Shown here: piece by piece, positions 37,159-45,626 of the stretch
How the letters are laid out: each line of letters begins with the position of its first letter
Position numbering within the stretch: the first letter of the stretch is position 1
Assembly (NCBI GenBank): GCA_009693785.1
Contig: SHWP01000001.1
Location: 1-64,000 of the forward strand
Origin: Rhodospirillaceae bacterium
GTDB taxonomy: Bacteria; Pseudomonadota; Alphaproteobacteria; Rhodospirillales; Rhodospirillaceae
Length of the DNA: 64,000 bases
Direction of reading: 5' to 3'
Made by a program: the position numbers and the translations under genes
Notes under the pieces: generated by a model
What the model saw: only the letters and a program-made list of their open reading frames with translations
Told to the model about the DNA's origin: nothing
Database searches by the model: none

Positions 37159-38430
37159 ATGCCTTTAACCGCTATTACCGAATCCCAACGCCGCCGCGCT
37201 CTGGCTTTGCTGTTCATGGTTGCGCTGTTCAACTACGGCGACCGCAACATGATGGGCGTGCTAGTGCCCGCCATCAAAGCCGACTTGCAGCTCAGCGATA
37301 CCCAGCTTGGGTTCATCACTGGCATCGCGTTTACATTGTTTTACGCGCTGATGGGCATTCCCATTGCCCGGCTCGCCGACACAGTTTCACGGCGCGGCGT
37401 GGTGGCCGTGGCCATGGCGATCTGGAGCGCCATGACGGTGACCTGCGGACTCGCGCAAAATTTCACGCAAATGGCAGTTTCGCGTTTGCTGGTGGGCATC
37501 GGCGAGGCCGGCGCCACGCCACCCAGCCACGCCATCATCGCCGACTTATTCCCCAAGGCTAAACGCGGGCTGGCGTTATCGGTATTCGCGTTGGGTTCAC
37601 CCATCGGCGTGATTATTGCTTACATTCTTGGGGCATGGATCACGCAGACCTACGGCTGGCGGACAACGCTGTTCGCTTTCGGCATTCCCGGCATTATTGC
37701 GGCGCTCGTGGTCTATCGCTTTCTGCCAGAGCCCGAGCGCGGGCATTCCGACCGGCTCGATGGCAGCGAAGCTCCGCCGCCGGCCAAAATGGGCGAAGCC
37801 TTACGCCTGCTCATCTCCAAGCCGGCGTTCCGGCATAACGCCATTGCCTCGGGGCTGTTCGCGTTCTTGTGGTTTGCGTTGTTGTCATGGGCGCCATCGT
37901 TTTACACCCGCACCCATGCCATGCCGCTCACCGAAGTGGGCGCGTGGTTGTCACTGGCGCTGGGTGTATCGCAATTCATGGGCACCGCCATTGGCGGAGT
38001 TTGCGGCGATCGCTTGGCGCGCAACGATGTGCGCTGGTATGCGTGGTTTTGTTCACTCGTCATGGTCTTGTCGGCACCGTTTTATGTAGCGGTGTTTTTG
38101 TGGCCCACGCCGTTGGGCTCGCTGCTGGCCCTGTTCCTGCCCGTGATGTTGTCGGTTATGCAATCAGGCCCGCAGCATTGGATCACGCAGGCCGTGGCGG
38201 GTGGCCGTATGCGCGCCACCGCAACCGCGCTTTATCTGCTCATCACCAATCTCATCGCCGGGCTGGGTGCGCAAACCGTGGGCATTCTCAGCGACCAACT
38301 GCGTCCAGCATATGGCGAAAACTCGCTTGGCGTCGCGTTGCTGGGTGTGGCCTTGGTGGCGAGCATGTGGTCGGCGCTGCACTTCTTTCTCGCCGCGCGC
38401 ACCCTTCAAAACGACATTTCAAAAATCTAA
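37159..38430 (+). CDS. MFS transporter, spinster-like
   Basis: A 423-residue major-facilitator-superfamily protein with about 12 membrane helices. The N-terminal region ALLFMVALFNYGDRNMMGVLVPAIKADLQLSD resembles spinster/hexuronate-type members, and the loop LADTVSRRGVV matches the MFS motif A. The second half opens with an Arg-rich loop (PEPERGHSDRLDG) and ends LAARTLQNDISKI. The substrate is unknown. The GNAT gene begins 4 bp after its stop, so the two are probably cotranscribed. Confidence 0.88.
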   Translation: MPLTAITESQRRRALALLFMVALFNYGDRNMMGVLVPAIKADLQLSDTQLGFITGIAFTLFYALMGIPIARLADTVSRRGVVAVAMAIWSAMTVTCGLAQNFTQMAVSRLLVGIGEAGATPPSHAIIADLFPKAKRGLALSVFALGSPIGVIIAYILGAWITQTYGWRTTLFAFGIPGIIAALVVYRFLPEPERGHSDRLDGSEAPPPAKMGEALRLLISKPAFRHNAIASGLFAFLWFALLSWAPSFYTRTHAMPLTEVGAWLSLALGVSQFMGTAIGGVCGDRLARNDVRWYAWFCSLVMVLSAPFYVAVFLWPTPLGSLLALFLPVMLSVMQSGPQHWITQAVAGGRMRATATALYLLITNLIAGLGAQTVGILSDQLRPAYGENSLGVALLGVALVASMWSALHFFLAARTLQNDISKI

Positions 38431-38433
38431 TTC

Positions 38434-39198
38434 ATGAGTAGCCAACCGCCAGCACGGCCTGGTCTTGCGCAGCGTGTCGAGGATCATTTTTTCAAAGCCT
38501 GGCCCGCCATGGCCGAGATGGACTTGGATGGCTGGCGCGTGCGTATCGCTGGCGGGTATTCCGACCGCGCCAATTCCATCACGCCGTTTGCGCTTGGCCA
38601 ACGCGAGATCCATGAAAAAGTAATCTGGTGCGAACAATTTTACGAAGCCCGGCATCTGCCGGTGATTTTCCGCATCACCGACCTACAGCCCGATCGTAAC
38701 ATCGACTCGTGGTTGAAGGACTGCGGGTACAAAATGTCATGGACCATGGAGACCGCTGTGTGCGATCTTGCCACGCAAACCCCCACATCGCCTGCGCACG
38801 TGCGGCGAACTGATCGCGCGGGTTCCGATTGGATCGCGGCGGCGCTGGCGATTGACCGGCAGATCGAGCCCTATCGCGTACCCTTTTCACATATCTTAGG
38901 CCATATGCCCGCCCCCAAATGCTTCGCGCGCATTGATGTTGAAGGCATTGCGGTGTCGGTGGGCGCAGCCACCGTGGCGGGCGATTTGATGGGTGTGTTC
39001 TTGATGCGCACGCGGCTTGATCACCGCCGCCGTGGCCATGGCCGCAGCGTGCTGAGTAGTTTACTCGCTTGGGGCAAATCACAAGGTGCGACGACGGCTT
39101 GGCTGCAATTCGGTGAAGGCGCCGAAGCGGCCGCCGGCCTCTATCGCGCCACGGGCTTCATCCCGCTTTATAATTATCACTACCGCCGCAAGGCCTAA
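38434..39198 (+). CDS. GNAT-family N-acetyltransferase
   Basis: A 254-residue protein whose C-terminal half has the acetyl-CoA binding block of GNAT enzymes, RTRLDHRRRGHGRSVLSSLLAWGKSQGATTAWLQ, then AAAGLYRATGFIPLYNYHYR. The N-terminal half (VEDHFFKAWPAMAEMDLDGWRVRIAGGYSDRAN) matches a two-lobed GNAT architecture seen in other bacterial acetyltransferases. The acceptor is unknown. It follows the MFS transporter at once and converges with a second, shorter GNAT gene. A stem-loop at 39203-39223 (8 bp arms) lies between the convergent stops. Confidence 0.85.
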   Translation: MSSQPPARPGLAQRVEDHFFKAWPAMAEMDLDGWRVRIAGGYSDRANSITPFALGQREIHEKVIWCEQFYEARHLPVIFRITDLQPDRNIDSWLKDCGYKMSWTMETAVCDLATQTPTSPAHVRRTDRAGSDWIAAALAIDRQIEPYRVPFSHILGHMPAPKCFARIDVEGIAVSVGAATVAGDLMGVFLMRTRLDHRRRGHGRSVLSSLLAWGKSQGATTAWLQFGEGAEAAAGLYRATGFIPLYNYHYRRKA

Positions 39199-39202
39199 GC
39201 GA

Positions 39203-39646
39203 TCACTCCGCTAACCGGAGTGACATGCGCACATTCGTTGGCGTGCTTGTCTCGGTCAAGAATCCAAGTTTGTTGTAAAGTCCGATGGCGGCGCTCAGGC
39301 GGGGCAGCGTGTCGAGCACGATGGTGCGAAATTTCCGCTCGCGCGCGGCGGCCACCAGCGCCCGGGCCAAGGCTTCGCCTGCCCCGTGCCCACGCAGGGC
39401 TTCGCGGCAATACAGCCGCTTCATTTCGCACGCAGCGTTGCCCTGATCTTTCAACGCGACTGCACCATCAATCTTGCCGCCGCGCTCAGCGACCAGGATC
39501 ACCGCATAGGCGCCAGGCAAGTCGGCCATTTCAGTGTTGAAATCGGCAAAGCACTGCTTGGCATCGAGCCACTGCTCGTACTCGCGAAACAACGCGGTTA
39601 CGGCGGGCGCATCCGCTGTTGTCATGGCGCGGATCGTCACCGCCAT
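39203..39646 (-). CDS. GNAT-family N-acetyltransferase (short)
   Basis: A 147-residue single-domain acetyltransferase: IRAMTTADAPAVTALFREYEQWL, VAERGGKIDGAVALKD, then the acetyl-CoA loop MKRLYCREALRGHGAGEALARALVAAARERKF and IGLYNKLGFLTE. ATG 39646 gives a normal-length enzyme; the open frame continues upstream without a credible start and overlaps the neighbouring SRPBCC gene. It starts 12 bp after the SRPBCC stop on the same strand, so the two probably form a unit. Substrate unknown. Confidence 0.86.
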   Translation of the reverse strand: MAVTIRAMTTADAPAVTALFREYEQWLDAKQCFADFNTEMADLPGAYAVILVAERGGKIDGAVALKDQGNAACEMKRLYCREALRGHGAGEALARALVAAARERKFRTIVLDTLPRLSAAIGLYNKLGFLTETSTPTNVRMSLRLAE

Positions 39647-39657
39647 GGGCGCGTCGC

Positions 39658-40188
39658 CTATGTATTGGCTACACGTGGCAGCGGCGGCGGCCTGCGGCCA
39701 GCATTGTCGTTGGCATTGTAGGCTGGGCGCAGCTTGGGCGGCTCCATGGTTTCCACGCGGGTCTTGAGTGCCGCGTTCATGGTGGTGAACCCTTCGCGGA
39801 ACATGGCGCAATAATCATCCTTCAGCAAACCGGTCAGCAGCCCGTCGACGCGCATGCACTGGTGGAATTTCACGCCACCCTTGCGCTGGGTGATGCGGAA
39901 CCAATGCTCGAATGTCAGCAGCCAGCCCAACCAGGCGCCATGCTCCCAGCGGATTTCGTGCTCGTCCTCGACCTTCACGATCCGCGGGGTGATGACGTGA
40001 TTGGCTTGGTTGCGCCCATCGGCGGTTTTCAGCCGCAGGGTCACCGAGACCTTCTCGCCCACTACCGGATGGCCCTGAACCGACGTGATAAAGGGGTTCC
40101 ATTCGCTGTAATGGCGGAAGGCGGCCACGTGCTGCCACACCAAGTCCGGCTTGGCGTCGATCTCGATAAACGTGGCAAGTTCTTTCAT
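39658..40188 (-). CDS. SRPBCC-family (polyketide cyclase-like) protein
   Basis: A 176-residue protein with the START/Bet-v-1-like fold opening: FIEIDAKPDLVWQHVAAFRHYSEWNPFITSVQG, then VTLRLKTADGR and EIRWEHGAWLGWLLTFEHWFRI. This fold binds hydrophobic ligands; no catalytic residue is evident. The C-terminal 25 residues are Pro/Arg/Asn-rich and look disordered. It is upstream of a GNAT gene (12 bp gap) and divergent from the LysR gene at 40304, so it is a plausible target of that regulator. Confidence 0.83.
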   Translation of the reverse strand: MKELATFIEIDAKPDLVWQHVAAFRHYSEWNPFITSVQGHPVVGEKVSVTLRLKTADGRNQANHVITPRIVKVEDEHEIRWEHGAWLGWLLTFEHWFRITQRKGGVKFHQCMRVDGLLTGLLKDDYCAMFREGFTTMNAALKTRVETMEPPKLRPAYNANDNAGRRPPPLPRVANT

Positions 40189-40272
40189 GGCGGGCCTGTG
40201 ATTCTGATAGGGTTCAATTTAAGTCGAGATAAGGCCAGAGTCTTCGATATAATTTTCAACCCGCCTGCAAAC

Positions 40273-40292
40273 ATTAATCTGCAACCATTAAT
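40273..40292. promoter_or_regulatory. Possible LysR operator or promoter element
   Basis: Two ATTAAT palindromes (40273-40278 and 40287-40292) separated by eight bases, 11 bp upstream of the LysR start and within the divergent SRPBCC promoter region. The symmetry and position suggest a regulator site; no protein contact can be shown. Confidence 0.3.
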
Positions 40293-40303
40293 AAGCTGCG
40301 TTC

Positions 40304-41155
40304 ATGGATACCGAAGTCGCCCGCACGTTCCTGCTGATCCTTGAAACAGGTAGTTTCAAGGTCGCCGCCGACCGCCTGAACGTCACCCAATCCACGGTCT
40401 CGGCGCGCATTAAGCAGTTGGAAGACACGCTGGGCCGGCCGGTGTTTAACCGTTCCAAGGCCGGGGTTCAGGCCACCCAGGCGGGCATGCAGTTCCAACG
40501 TAATGCCGAGGTGATGCTGCGCGCCTGGGAGCAAGCCCGCCATGAAGTGGCGTTGCCGCAGGGCTTGCGCGGGCTGATTCGCATTGGCGGTCAATTCACG
40601 TTGTGGGAGCACTTTGTGCTCAAGCTGATCCCGTGGATGCGAAAATCCACGCCCGATACCGCCGTGCGCGCCGAGGTGGGCATGCCCGAACGCCTTTCGC
40701 AGCGCCTGCTTGAAGGCATGATCGATTTGGCCGTCATGTACGCCCCGCAAAACCGCTCGCGCATGGTGGTGGAAACGCTGCTCACCGAAAAACTGATCTA
40801 CGTGTCCACCAATGCCGCTGCGGTTCCAGGCCAAGACCAGTCTTATGTGCTGGTGGACTGGGGGCCGGAATTCCTGGTCGATCACTCGGCGGCGTTTCCG
40901 GGCATGGATGCGCCGCTGGTCACCGTCAATCACGGCCCGCTCGCCATGCGCTATATTCTCGAGAACACAGGCTCGGGCTACTTCCCCACTCGCATGGCCA
41001 GGCCCTACCTGCGCCGGGGCAAGCTGCATCGCATCAAGGCGCCGGATTTCTCGCGGCCGATCCACTTGGCCTATATGAGCACGACCGCAAAGACACCCGG
41101 GTTTGAAACGGCGGTTGCGGGCTTGCGTGACATCGCCAATAAACTGGGGCGGTAA
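40304..41155 (+). CDS. LysR-family transcriptional regulator (copy 1)
   Basis: A 283-residue LTTR. The winged helix-turn-helix is at the N-terminus: EVARTFLLILETGSFKVAADRLNVTQSTVSARIKQLEDTLGRPVFNRSKAGVQ. The effector domain follows and retains the usual periplasmic-binding-protein-like layout. It is divergent from the SRPBCC gene and 18 bp upstream of the VOC gene on the same strand. It is clearly paralogous to the LysR protein at 49320 through the whole length, including matching blocks VDWGPEF and VDWGRDF and GSGYFPTRM and GAGYFPRRL. Confidence 0.92.
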   Translation: MDTEVARTFLLILETGSFKVAADRLNVTQSTVSARIKQLEDTLGRPVFNRSKAGVQATQAGMQFQRNAEVMLRAWEQARHEVALPQGLRGLIRIGGQFTLWEHFVLKLIPWMRKSTPDTAVRAEVGMPERLSQRLLEGMIDLAVMYAPQNRSRMVVETLLTEKLIYVSTNAAAVPGQDQSYVLVDWGPEFLVDHSAAFPGMDAPLVTVNHGPLAMRYILENTGSGYFPTRMARPYLRRGKLHRIKAPDFSRPIHLAYMSTTAKTPGFETAVAGLRDIANKLGR

Positions 41156-41173
41156 AATCAGTTAGGCTCACGC

Positions 41174-42214
41174 ATGTCCGCTTTCACTTTTGAAAATTCA
41201 GGCTCGCCGCTGGCTATCGCCATACTCGGCGTTTCAAACATCGCCACGGCGCGTGCCTTTTACCGCGACGTGATCGGGCTTGATGAATCACCCGAAGTCA
41301 CATGGTCAGGCCAGACCTTTGAAAAACATTTTGCGCTGCCTCAAGGGTCATCGGCCAAGGCCGTGATGTTTGGTTTCAATGCAGCACCGGGCCAGGGGCC
41401 CAAAGTTGGCCGCGTATTGGCGCTGGAATTCAATGCCAAGGACCGCAAGACAATTCCAACAAAAGGCGACCGCACCTATCGCGGGCTGTGGAATTTGAAT
41501 TTCTATGTCGATGACATCCGCGCCACCACTAAAACACTGCAAGCCAAGGGCTACGAATTTTGGAGCGAGCCCGTGGGCTACGAGGTTAGCGCCAAGGCGG
41601 GCGCCCCGGTCGAGGTGCTGTTCGATGGCCCCGATGGATTGGCGATTAATTTGGTCGAATTGACGGGCGATGAAACCACCACCGTGGGCAAACTGAAAAA
41701 AGAAGTCGAAGCCCTGGGCAAAACCAAAACCGGCTTCACCCAAGTCGCCACCACCTCCCACAGCATCATTCATCGCGACAAAGCGCTAGCGTTTTACACG
41801 CGTGTGCTGGGCATGGAGGCGCGCATCGACGATATTTTGGGCAAGCCCGAGACCAATCATTTTCTGGGCCGCCCGCATGATGCCAAAACGCGGGCCACCT
41901 TCATGGCGGGCAATCATCAGTTTGGCAAAGTGGCGCTGTCACACCCCGAAAACTATTCCGCGCCCAACAAGGTGGACTTGGCCGTGCCGCCCAACATCGG
42001 CTACTTGGCGCAAAGTTTTTGTGTGCCCTCGATTTTGCGCGCACAAGATGCCTGCAATGCCATCGGCGCTGAGATTTATTCGCCGATGATGGAGATCGAA
42101 ATTCCCGGCATCGGGCTGGCGGCAGCCATGATCGTGTGCAATCCGGGTTCGGGCGCGCTGATGCATCTGTTCGAGGAAGGCGCGGTCAACTTCCGCGCCA
42201 AGGGGATGTTTTAA
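41174..42214 (+). CDS. Double VOC-domain (glyoxalase/dioxygenase-fold) protein
   Basis: A 346-residue protein with two vicinal-oxygen-chelate domains. The first runs from ILGVSNIATARAFYRDVIGL to VDGPDGLAINLVEL-like sequence (about residues 15-160). The second opens TTSHSIIHRDKALAFYTRVLGMEARI (about 193-340). VOC proteins bind a divalent metal and include glyoxalases, ring-cleavage dioxygenases and epimerases; the metal ligands cannot be assigned with confidence here. Its TAA stop overlaps the ATG of the quinone oxidoreductase-like gene by one base. It starts 18 bp after a LysR gene, so it may be controlled by it. Confidence 0.84.
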   Translation: MSAFTFENSGSPLAIAILGVSNIATARAFYRDVIGLDESPEVTWSGQTFEKHFALPQGSSAKAVMFGFNAAPGQGPKVGRVLALEFNAKDRKTIPTKGDRTYRGLWNLNFYVDDIRATTKTLQAKGYEFWSEPVGYEVSAKAGAPVEVLFDGPDGLAINLVELTGDETTTVGKLKKEVEALGKTKTGFTQVATTSHSIIHRDKALAFYTRVLGMEARIDDILGKPETNHFLGRPHDAKTRATFMAGNHQFGKVALSHPENYSAPNKVDLAVPPNIGYLAQSFCVPSILRAQDACNAIGAEIYSPMMEIEIPGIGLAAAMIVCNPGSGALMHLFEEGAVNFRAKGMF

Positions 42215-43218
42215 TGACCGCCACGATGCGCGCGATGGTGATCGATGCGCCGGGCCCGGCTGCGGGCCTGATGCGCCGCGATGTGCCTGTTCCCACGCCG
42301 GGCGAAGGTCAGGCGTTGTTGAAGGTGGCCTACGTTGGCATGAACCCGCTCGATGCCATGGCGCGCGCGGGCAAAATCGATTTTCTGCCCATCGCCTGGC
42401 CATTCATTCCCGGCCTTGAAAAAACCGGCGTTGTTGTGGCGGTGGGGCCGGGCGTTGACCCAAACATTGTGGGACAGCGCGTGATCGCGCGGCTGGGGTT
42501 CGGAGGCTATGCCGACTATGCGCTGTCCAGCGCCAAGTTGCTGTTGCAGCTAGATCCGCGCATTGATTTGAAAACCGGCTGCGTTTATCGCGGCTGTTCC
42601 TTCACCGCCTGGCATGGCTTGCACAAGGCCGGGCGTTTGCAGAAGGGCGAGACGGTGTTGGTTCACTCGGCCGCGGGTGCCATTGGCATCATGGCCGTGC
42701 AAATCGCCAAAGATTTTGGCTGCACAGTCATCGGCCTGTGCGGCGGGGCGACCAAAGTGGCCTATGCCAAATCCTTCGGCGCTGATCACGTGTTCGATTA
42801 TCTGGACAGCGGTTGGGCTGAAAAAGTCAAAGCCGCCACCAACAATCGCGGCTGCGATGTGATCTTGGATGGCAATGGCGGCCCCAACGCAGAAAAGAAT
42901 GTAGACCTATCCGCCAAACTGGGGCGCATTGTGTACATCGGGGCCACGGCGGGCAGTTACCCAGCGCCGGTGGCCGTGCCCACGTTGATTTTCAAGAACA
43001 TCTCTATCGCGGGCATGAACTTAGCCCCCATCGAAGACCCGCCCGGTAGCGCCACCGACCGCGCCATCATCGAGGCGGTGGCCACGGGTCGTTGGCGCGT
43101 GCCCATCTCCGAGGTGGTCGAGTTGGACCAGGTGGCTGCTTTGCACACCCGGCTTGAGACCCGCCAGGTCATGGGCCGGGCGGTGGTGAAAGTGGGCGGG
43201 GACTTAGCGGGCGCTTGA
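42214..43218 (+). CDS. MDR-family quinone oxidoreductase-like enzyme
   Basis: A 334-residue medium-chain dehydrogenase/reductase of the quinone reductase (Qor) branch. Features are VAYVGMNPLDAMARAGKI, PFIPGLEKTGVVVAVGPGVD, HSAAGAIGIMAVQIAKDFGCTVIGLCGG (NADPH-binding Rossmann) and, at the C-terminus, VVELDQVAALHTRLETRQVMGRAVVKV. The catalytic-zinc Cys and the structural-zinc Cys cluster are absent, as in Qor. ATG 42214 overlaps the TAA of the VOC gene (TAATG). The longer open frame from 42136 is inside that gene. The electron acceptor is unknown. Confidence 0.88.
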   Translation: MTATMRAMVIDAPGPAAGLMRRDVPVPTPGEGQALLKVAYVGMNPLDAMARAGKIDFLPIAWPFIPGLEKTGVVVAVGPGVDPNIVGQRVIARLGFGGYADYALSSAKLLLQLDPRIDLKTGCVYRGCSFTAWHGLHKAGRLQKGETVLVHSAAGAIGIMAVQIAKDFGCTVIGLCGGATKVAYAKSFGADHVFDYLDSGWAEKVKAATNNRGCDVILDGNGGPNAEKNVDLSAKLGRIVYIGATAGSYPAPVAVPTLIFKNISIAGMNLAPIEDPPGSATDRAIIEAVATGRWRVPISEVVELDQVAALHTRLETRQVMGRAVVKVGGDLAGA

Positions 43219-43299
43219 TTTTCCTCAACCCGGCACGCCTTGAACCCCGCACCGAATCCCCCTAGGTTCGGCCCAAGTAAAAAATAAATCGGGGCGCGC

Positions 43300-44022
43300 G
43301 TGGGTTCAGAAATTCTCGTCCTTGCAGGCACGGCCGCGTCGGTGGGCTTCATTCATACCGTGTTGGGGCCTGACCACTATTTGCCCTTCGTCGCCATGAG
43401 CAAGGCGCGAAGCTGGAGCCGTTCGCGCACGCTGGTCCTCACTGCCCTGTGTGGCGTTGGGCATGTGGCGGGCTCCATTGTGCTAGGTCTGATCGGCATT
43501 GCCTTTGGCCTTGGCGTTGCCCGCCTTGAAATGGTCGAGGGTGCGCGCGGCGACTTGGCCGGGTGGGCCATTCTGGCCTTTGGATTGGTCTATGCCGTAT
43601 GGGGTTTGCGCCGCGCCCACATCGGCCATCATCACGTTCACGCCCACGCCCATGCCGATGGCATTACCCACGCGCACACCCACGATCACCGCAGCGAGCA
43701 CGCCCACCCGCATACGCAAAGCGCAGCACAACGCGCACTTTCGATCACGCCGTGGGTATTGTTCACGGTGTTTGTGTTGGGCCCCTGCGAGCCGCTCATT
43801 CCAGTGTTGATGTACCCGGCCGCTGCGCACGACTGGCTCGCGGTGGGCGTGGTGGTGGTGGTGTTCGCCGCCACAACCATCGGCACCATGCTGGCGGTGG
43901 TGAGCGTGGCCTTGTCTGGGTTGCAGGCCGTGAATCTCAAACCATTGGAACGCTATGCTCATAGTTTGGCCGGTGGCGCCGTGGCGGCCTGCGGGGTAGC
44001 CATGGTGTTTTTGGGGTTATAG
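43300..44022 (+). CDS. UreH/NiCoT-like membrane transporter with His-rich loop
   Basis: A 240-residue membrane protein with about six helices, in the UreH-type sulfite-exporter/nickel-cobalt transporter superfamily. The first helix holds GFIHTVLGPDHYLPF, an H-x5-DH pattern like the HX4DH signature of NiCoT permeases, and the second helix has GVGHVAGSI. A loop at about residues 106-142 carries more than a dozen histidines (HIGHHHVHAHAHADG...HAHTHDHRSEHAHPH), likely a metal-binding sensor or buffer. The C-terminal half has LGPCEPLIPVLMYP. Start is GTG 43300. Nickel or cobalt handling is inferred. A palindromic repeat follows directly. Confidence 0.82.
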   Translation: MGSEILVLAGTAASVGFIHTVLGPDHYLPFVAMSKARSWSRSRTLVLTALCGVGHVAGSIVLGLIGIAFGLGVARLEMVEGARGDLAGWAILAFGLVYAVWGLRRAHIGHHHVHAHAHADGITHAHTHDHRSEHAHPHTQSAAQRALSITPWVLFTVFVLGPCEPLIPVLMYPAAAHDWLAVGVVVVVFAATTIGTMLAVVSVALSGLQAVNLKPLERYAHSLAGGAVAACGVAMVFLGL

Positions 44023-44122
44023 CGCATCGTGCCGAAAAGTGGACTTCCGGTTTTCGGCAAAAACGACGCGCCAACAAATAGATAGAGCGAGCCGCATGAT
44101 TCTAAATTAACATGGCTTGCTC
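44023..44122. repeat. Dispersed palindromic repeat (two hairpins)
   Basis: Begins at the stop of the transporter gene. The first hairpin has a perfect 9 bp stem (44030-44038 with 44051-44059), extended by near-complementary arms 44023-44029 and 44064-44070. The second has 9 bp arms with one mismatch (44085-44093 with 44114-44122). The text gtgccgaaaagtgg...ccggttttcggc resembles a repeat I recall as widespread in alphaproteobacterial intergenic DNA. It may act as a transcript 3' end here. Confidence 0.65.
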
Positions 44123-44224
44123 GAGTATGAAATTGCAGGCGAAATAGCCCTTGGCCGGGGGCTTCCCCGGGGGTATTTGGCCTTATAGATTGGCAACACG
44201 GTTTTTGAGTGAGGGAGGTTTAAC

Positions 44225-44503
44225 GTGACGCTCGGAAGTACCACGATCAGGGGCAATCTTCGCCCGAAGATGACCAAGGACGAAGCCGCCTGGGTGAAGC
44301 AGGAATTGGCCGATCAGGTCGACCGCTACAAAAAAATTGTCCAGGAAATGGAAGCACTCGCTCCGCAACGCGAGCAATGGGTGAAGGGCTTCCTTGAGCG
44401 CATTCAAACCCGCGGCTGGCATGTGCATGCGGCCATGCGCCGGGTCATCCCGAAAAACGAGATCCGCCCGCGCGACGGCAGACCGCTGCAAGTCGTGTTC
44501 TAA
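44225..44503 (+). CDS. Hypothetical small helical protein
   Basis: A 92-residue protein starting at GTG 44225 with GGGAGG seven bases upstream. The middle (KDEAAWVKQELADQVDRYKKIVQEMEALAPQREQ) is charged and predicted to be a coiled-coil-like helix; the rest is GRPLQVVF at the C-terminus. There is no signal peptide and no recognised family. It is 76 bp upstream of the first bicupin gene on the same strand and may be in its operon. Confidence 0.68.
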   Translation: MTLGSTTIRGNLRPKMTKDEAAWVKQELADQVDRYKKIVQEMEALAPQREQWVKGFLERIQTRGWHVHAAMRRVIPKNEIRPRDGRPLQVVF

Positions 44504-44579
44504 AAGTCTTGTTCTAATCAGTCGGCGCTGGCGCCCCAACGGGCCGCCGCCCAACATAAAAAGAATCCAGGAGACCACC

Positions 44580-45584
44580 ATGGCTCGTCCACATATCGAA
44601 CCGTTTGTCGACCGCGACGTCGGCTTCAAGAAATTGCTTCTGCCCGGCTTCAAGAAGGGCATTCAATACAAGATGCTGTCGATGGACAAAGACAGCGGCG
44701 CTTGCACCATGACGGTGCAGTACGACGCGGGCTTCAAACAGCCGCCGGGCTTTAGCTATTCCGAGATGGAACTGTTCATCATGGAAGGCCACCTGATGAT
44801 CGGCGGCAAGAAGTACGGCAAGGGCACTTATATTTTTGCCCCGACCGGCACCGCGCTGCCCGCCATGTCATCGGACGAAGGCGCGCTCGGCCTGATTTTC
44901 TACAACTTTGGCCCGCCAACATTTCAAGAGTCCGCCGATAACCATGATGCGGTCGACACCAGCCAACAACTCAAGATCATCAATTCCTACGAGGGCCTTG
45001 ATTGGCAAGTGCCCACGCTGTTTCCGCAAACCGCGCCGGGCTGCTTGCTGAAAATCCTGCACCTCGACCCCAAAACCTTCGGCATGACGTTCCTCTACTG
45101 CATGACGCCGGGCTTCTGGCAGGACAACATCAGCTATCACGATGTCGCCGAAGAGGCTTACCACATCTGGGGCACCAGCTGGATGATGCAGTTCGGAGAC
45201 TTGCCCACCGGGGGCTACTTCTATCGCCCGGCCTACATCAACCACGGCTGTTTCAAATCCGACTTGGGCATTCTAGCGATTGGCCGCACCGATGGCGACT
45301 TGCACAACTATTTCCACCACGACCCCTATTCGAGCCCGGAAGAAAACCACCAGCGCGCCGCGGCCAAGCTCGCGCGTATGAAGCCTGCCCTGTACCAGTG
45401 GATTCTCACCAACGAGCACAACCACCTGCCGCACGACTTCGAATTCCCTGACGACGCCTATTCGACCAAGAATTACGACTCAGGCATTCACATGCACGAA
45501 GACGGCACGGCCCATGGCCATGCCTCCTCGGGCGCGCATAGCCACCTGAACACGCCGAAAGTCTCGAAGAAGAAAAATAAGTAA
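44580..45584 (+). CDS. Bicupin-like protein with His-rich tail, copy 1
   Basis: A 334-residue protein that looks like two cupin-type beta barrels, starting ARPHIEPFVDRDVGFKK. The first domain holds YDAGFKQPPGFSYSEMELFIMEGHL and KGTYIFAPTGTALP, the classic motif-1/motif-2 spacing of cupins. The second holds FWQDNISYHDVAEEAYHIWGTS, PTGGYFYRPAYINHGCF and TDGDLHNYFHHDPYS. The tail is His-rich (MHEDGTAHGHASSGAHSH) and ends in Lys. ATG 44580 follows AGGAG; the open frame from 44394 is inside the upstream gene. No signal peptide is seen. Substrate and metal are unknown. A close paralog is at 46002. Confidence 0.8.
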   Translation: MARPHIEPFVDRDVGFKKLLLPGFKKGIQYKMLSMDKDSGACTMTVQYDAGFKQPPGFSYSEMELFIMEGHLMIGGKKYGKGTYIFAPTGTALPAMSSDEGALGLIFYNFGPPTFQESADNHDAVDTSQQLKIINSYEGLDWQVPTLFPQTAPGCLLKILHLDPKTFGMTFLYCMTPGFWQDNISYHDVAEEAYHIWGTSWMMQFGDLPTGGYFYRPAYINHGCFKSDLGILAIGRTDGDLHNYFHHDPYSSPEENHQRAAAKLARMKPALYQWILTNEHNHLPHDFEFPDDAYSTKNYDSGIHMHEDGTAHGHASSGAHSHLNTPKVSKKKNK

Positions 45585-45601
45585 CAACCATCCCGATTGT
45601 C

Positions 45602-45625
45602 ATCGCCCGGTTTTATCCGGGCGAT
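45602..45625 (+). terminator. Terminator-like hairpin after the first bicupin
   Basis: A 9 bp perfect stem (45602-45610 with 45617-45625) with a 6-base loop, 17 bp after the bicupin stop. The T-run after the stem is missing. Confidence 0.55.
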
Positions 45626-45626
45626 C

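Noticed and set aside
37104-37562. A 152-codon frame overlapping the MFS transporter.
   Set aside because: It is in another frame within the transporter gene, whose membrane-protein sequence fits the family.
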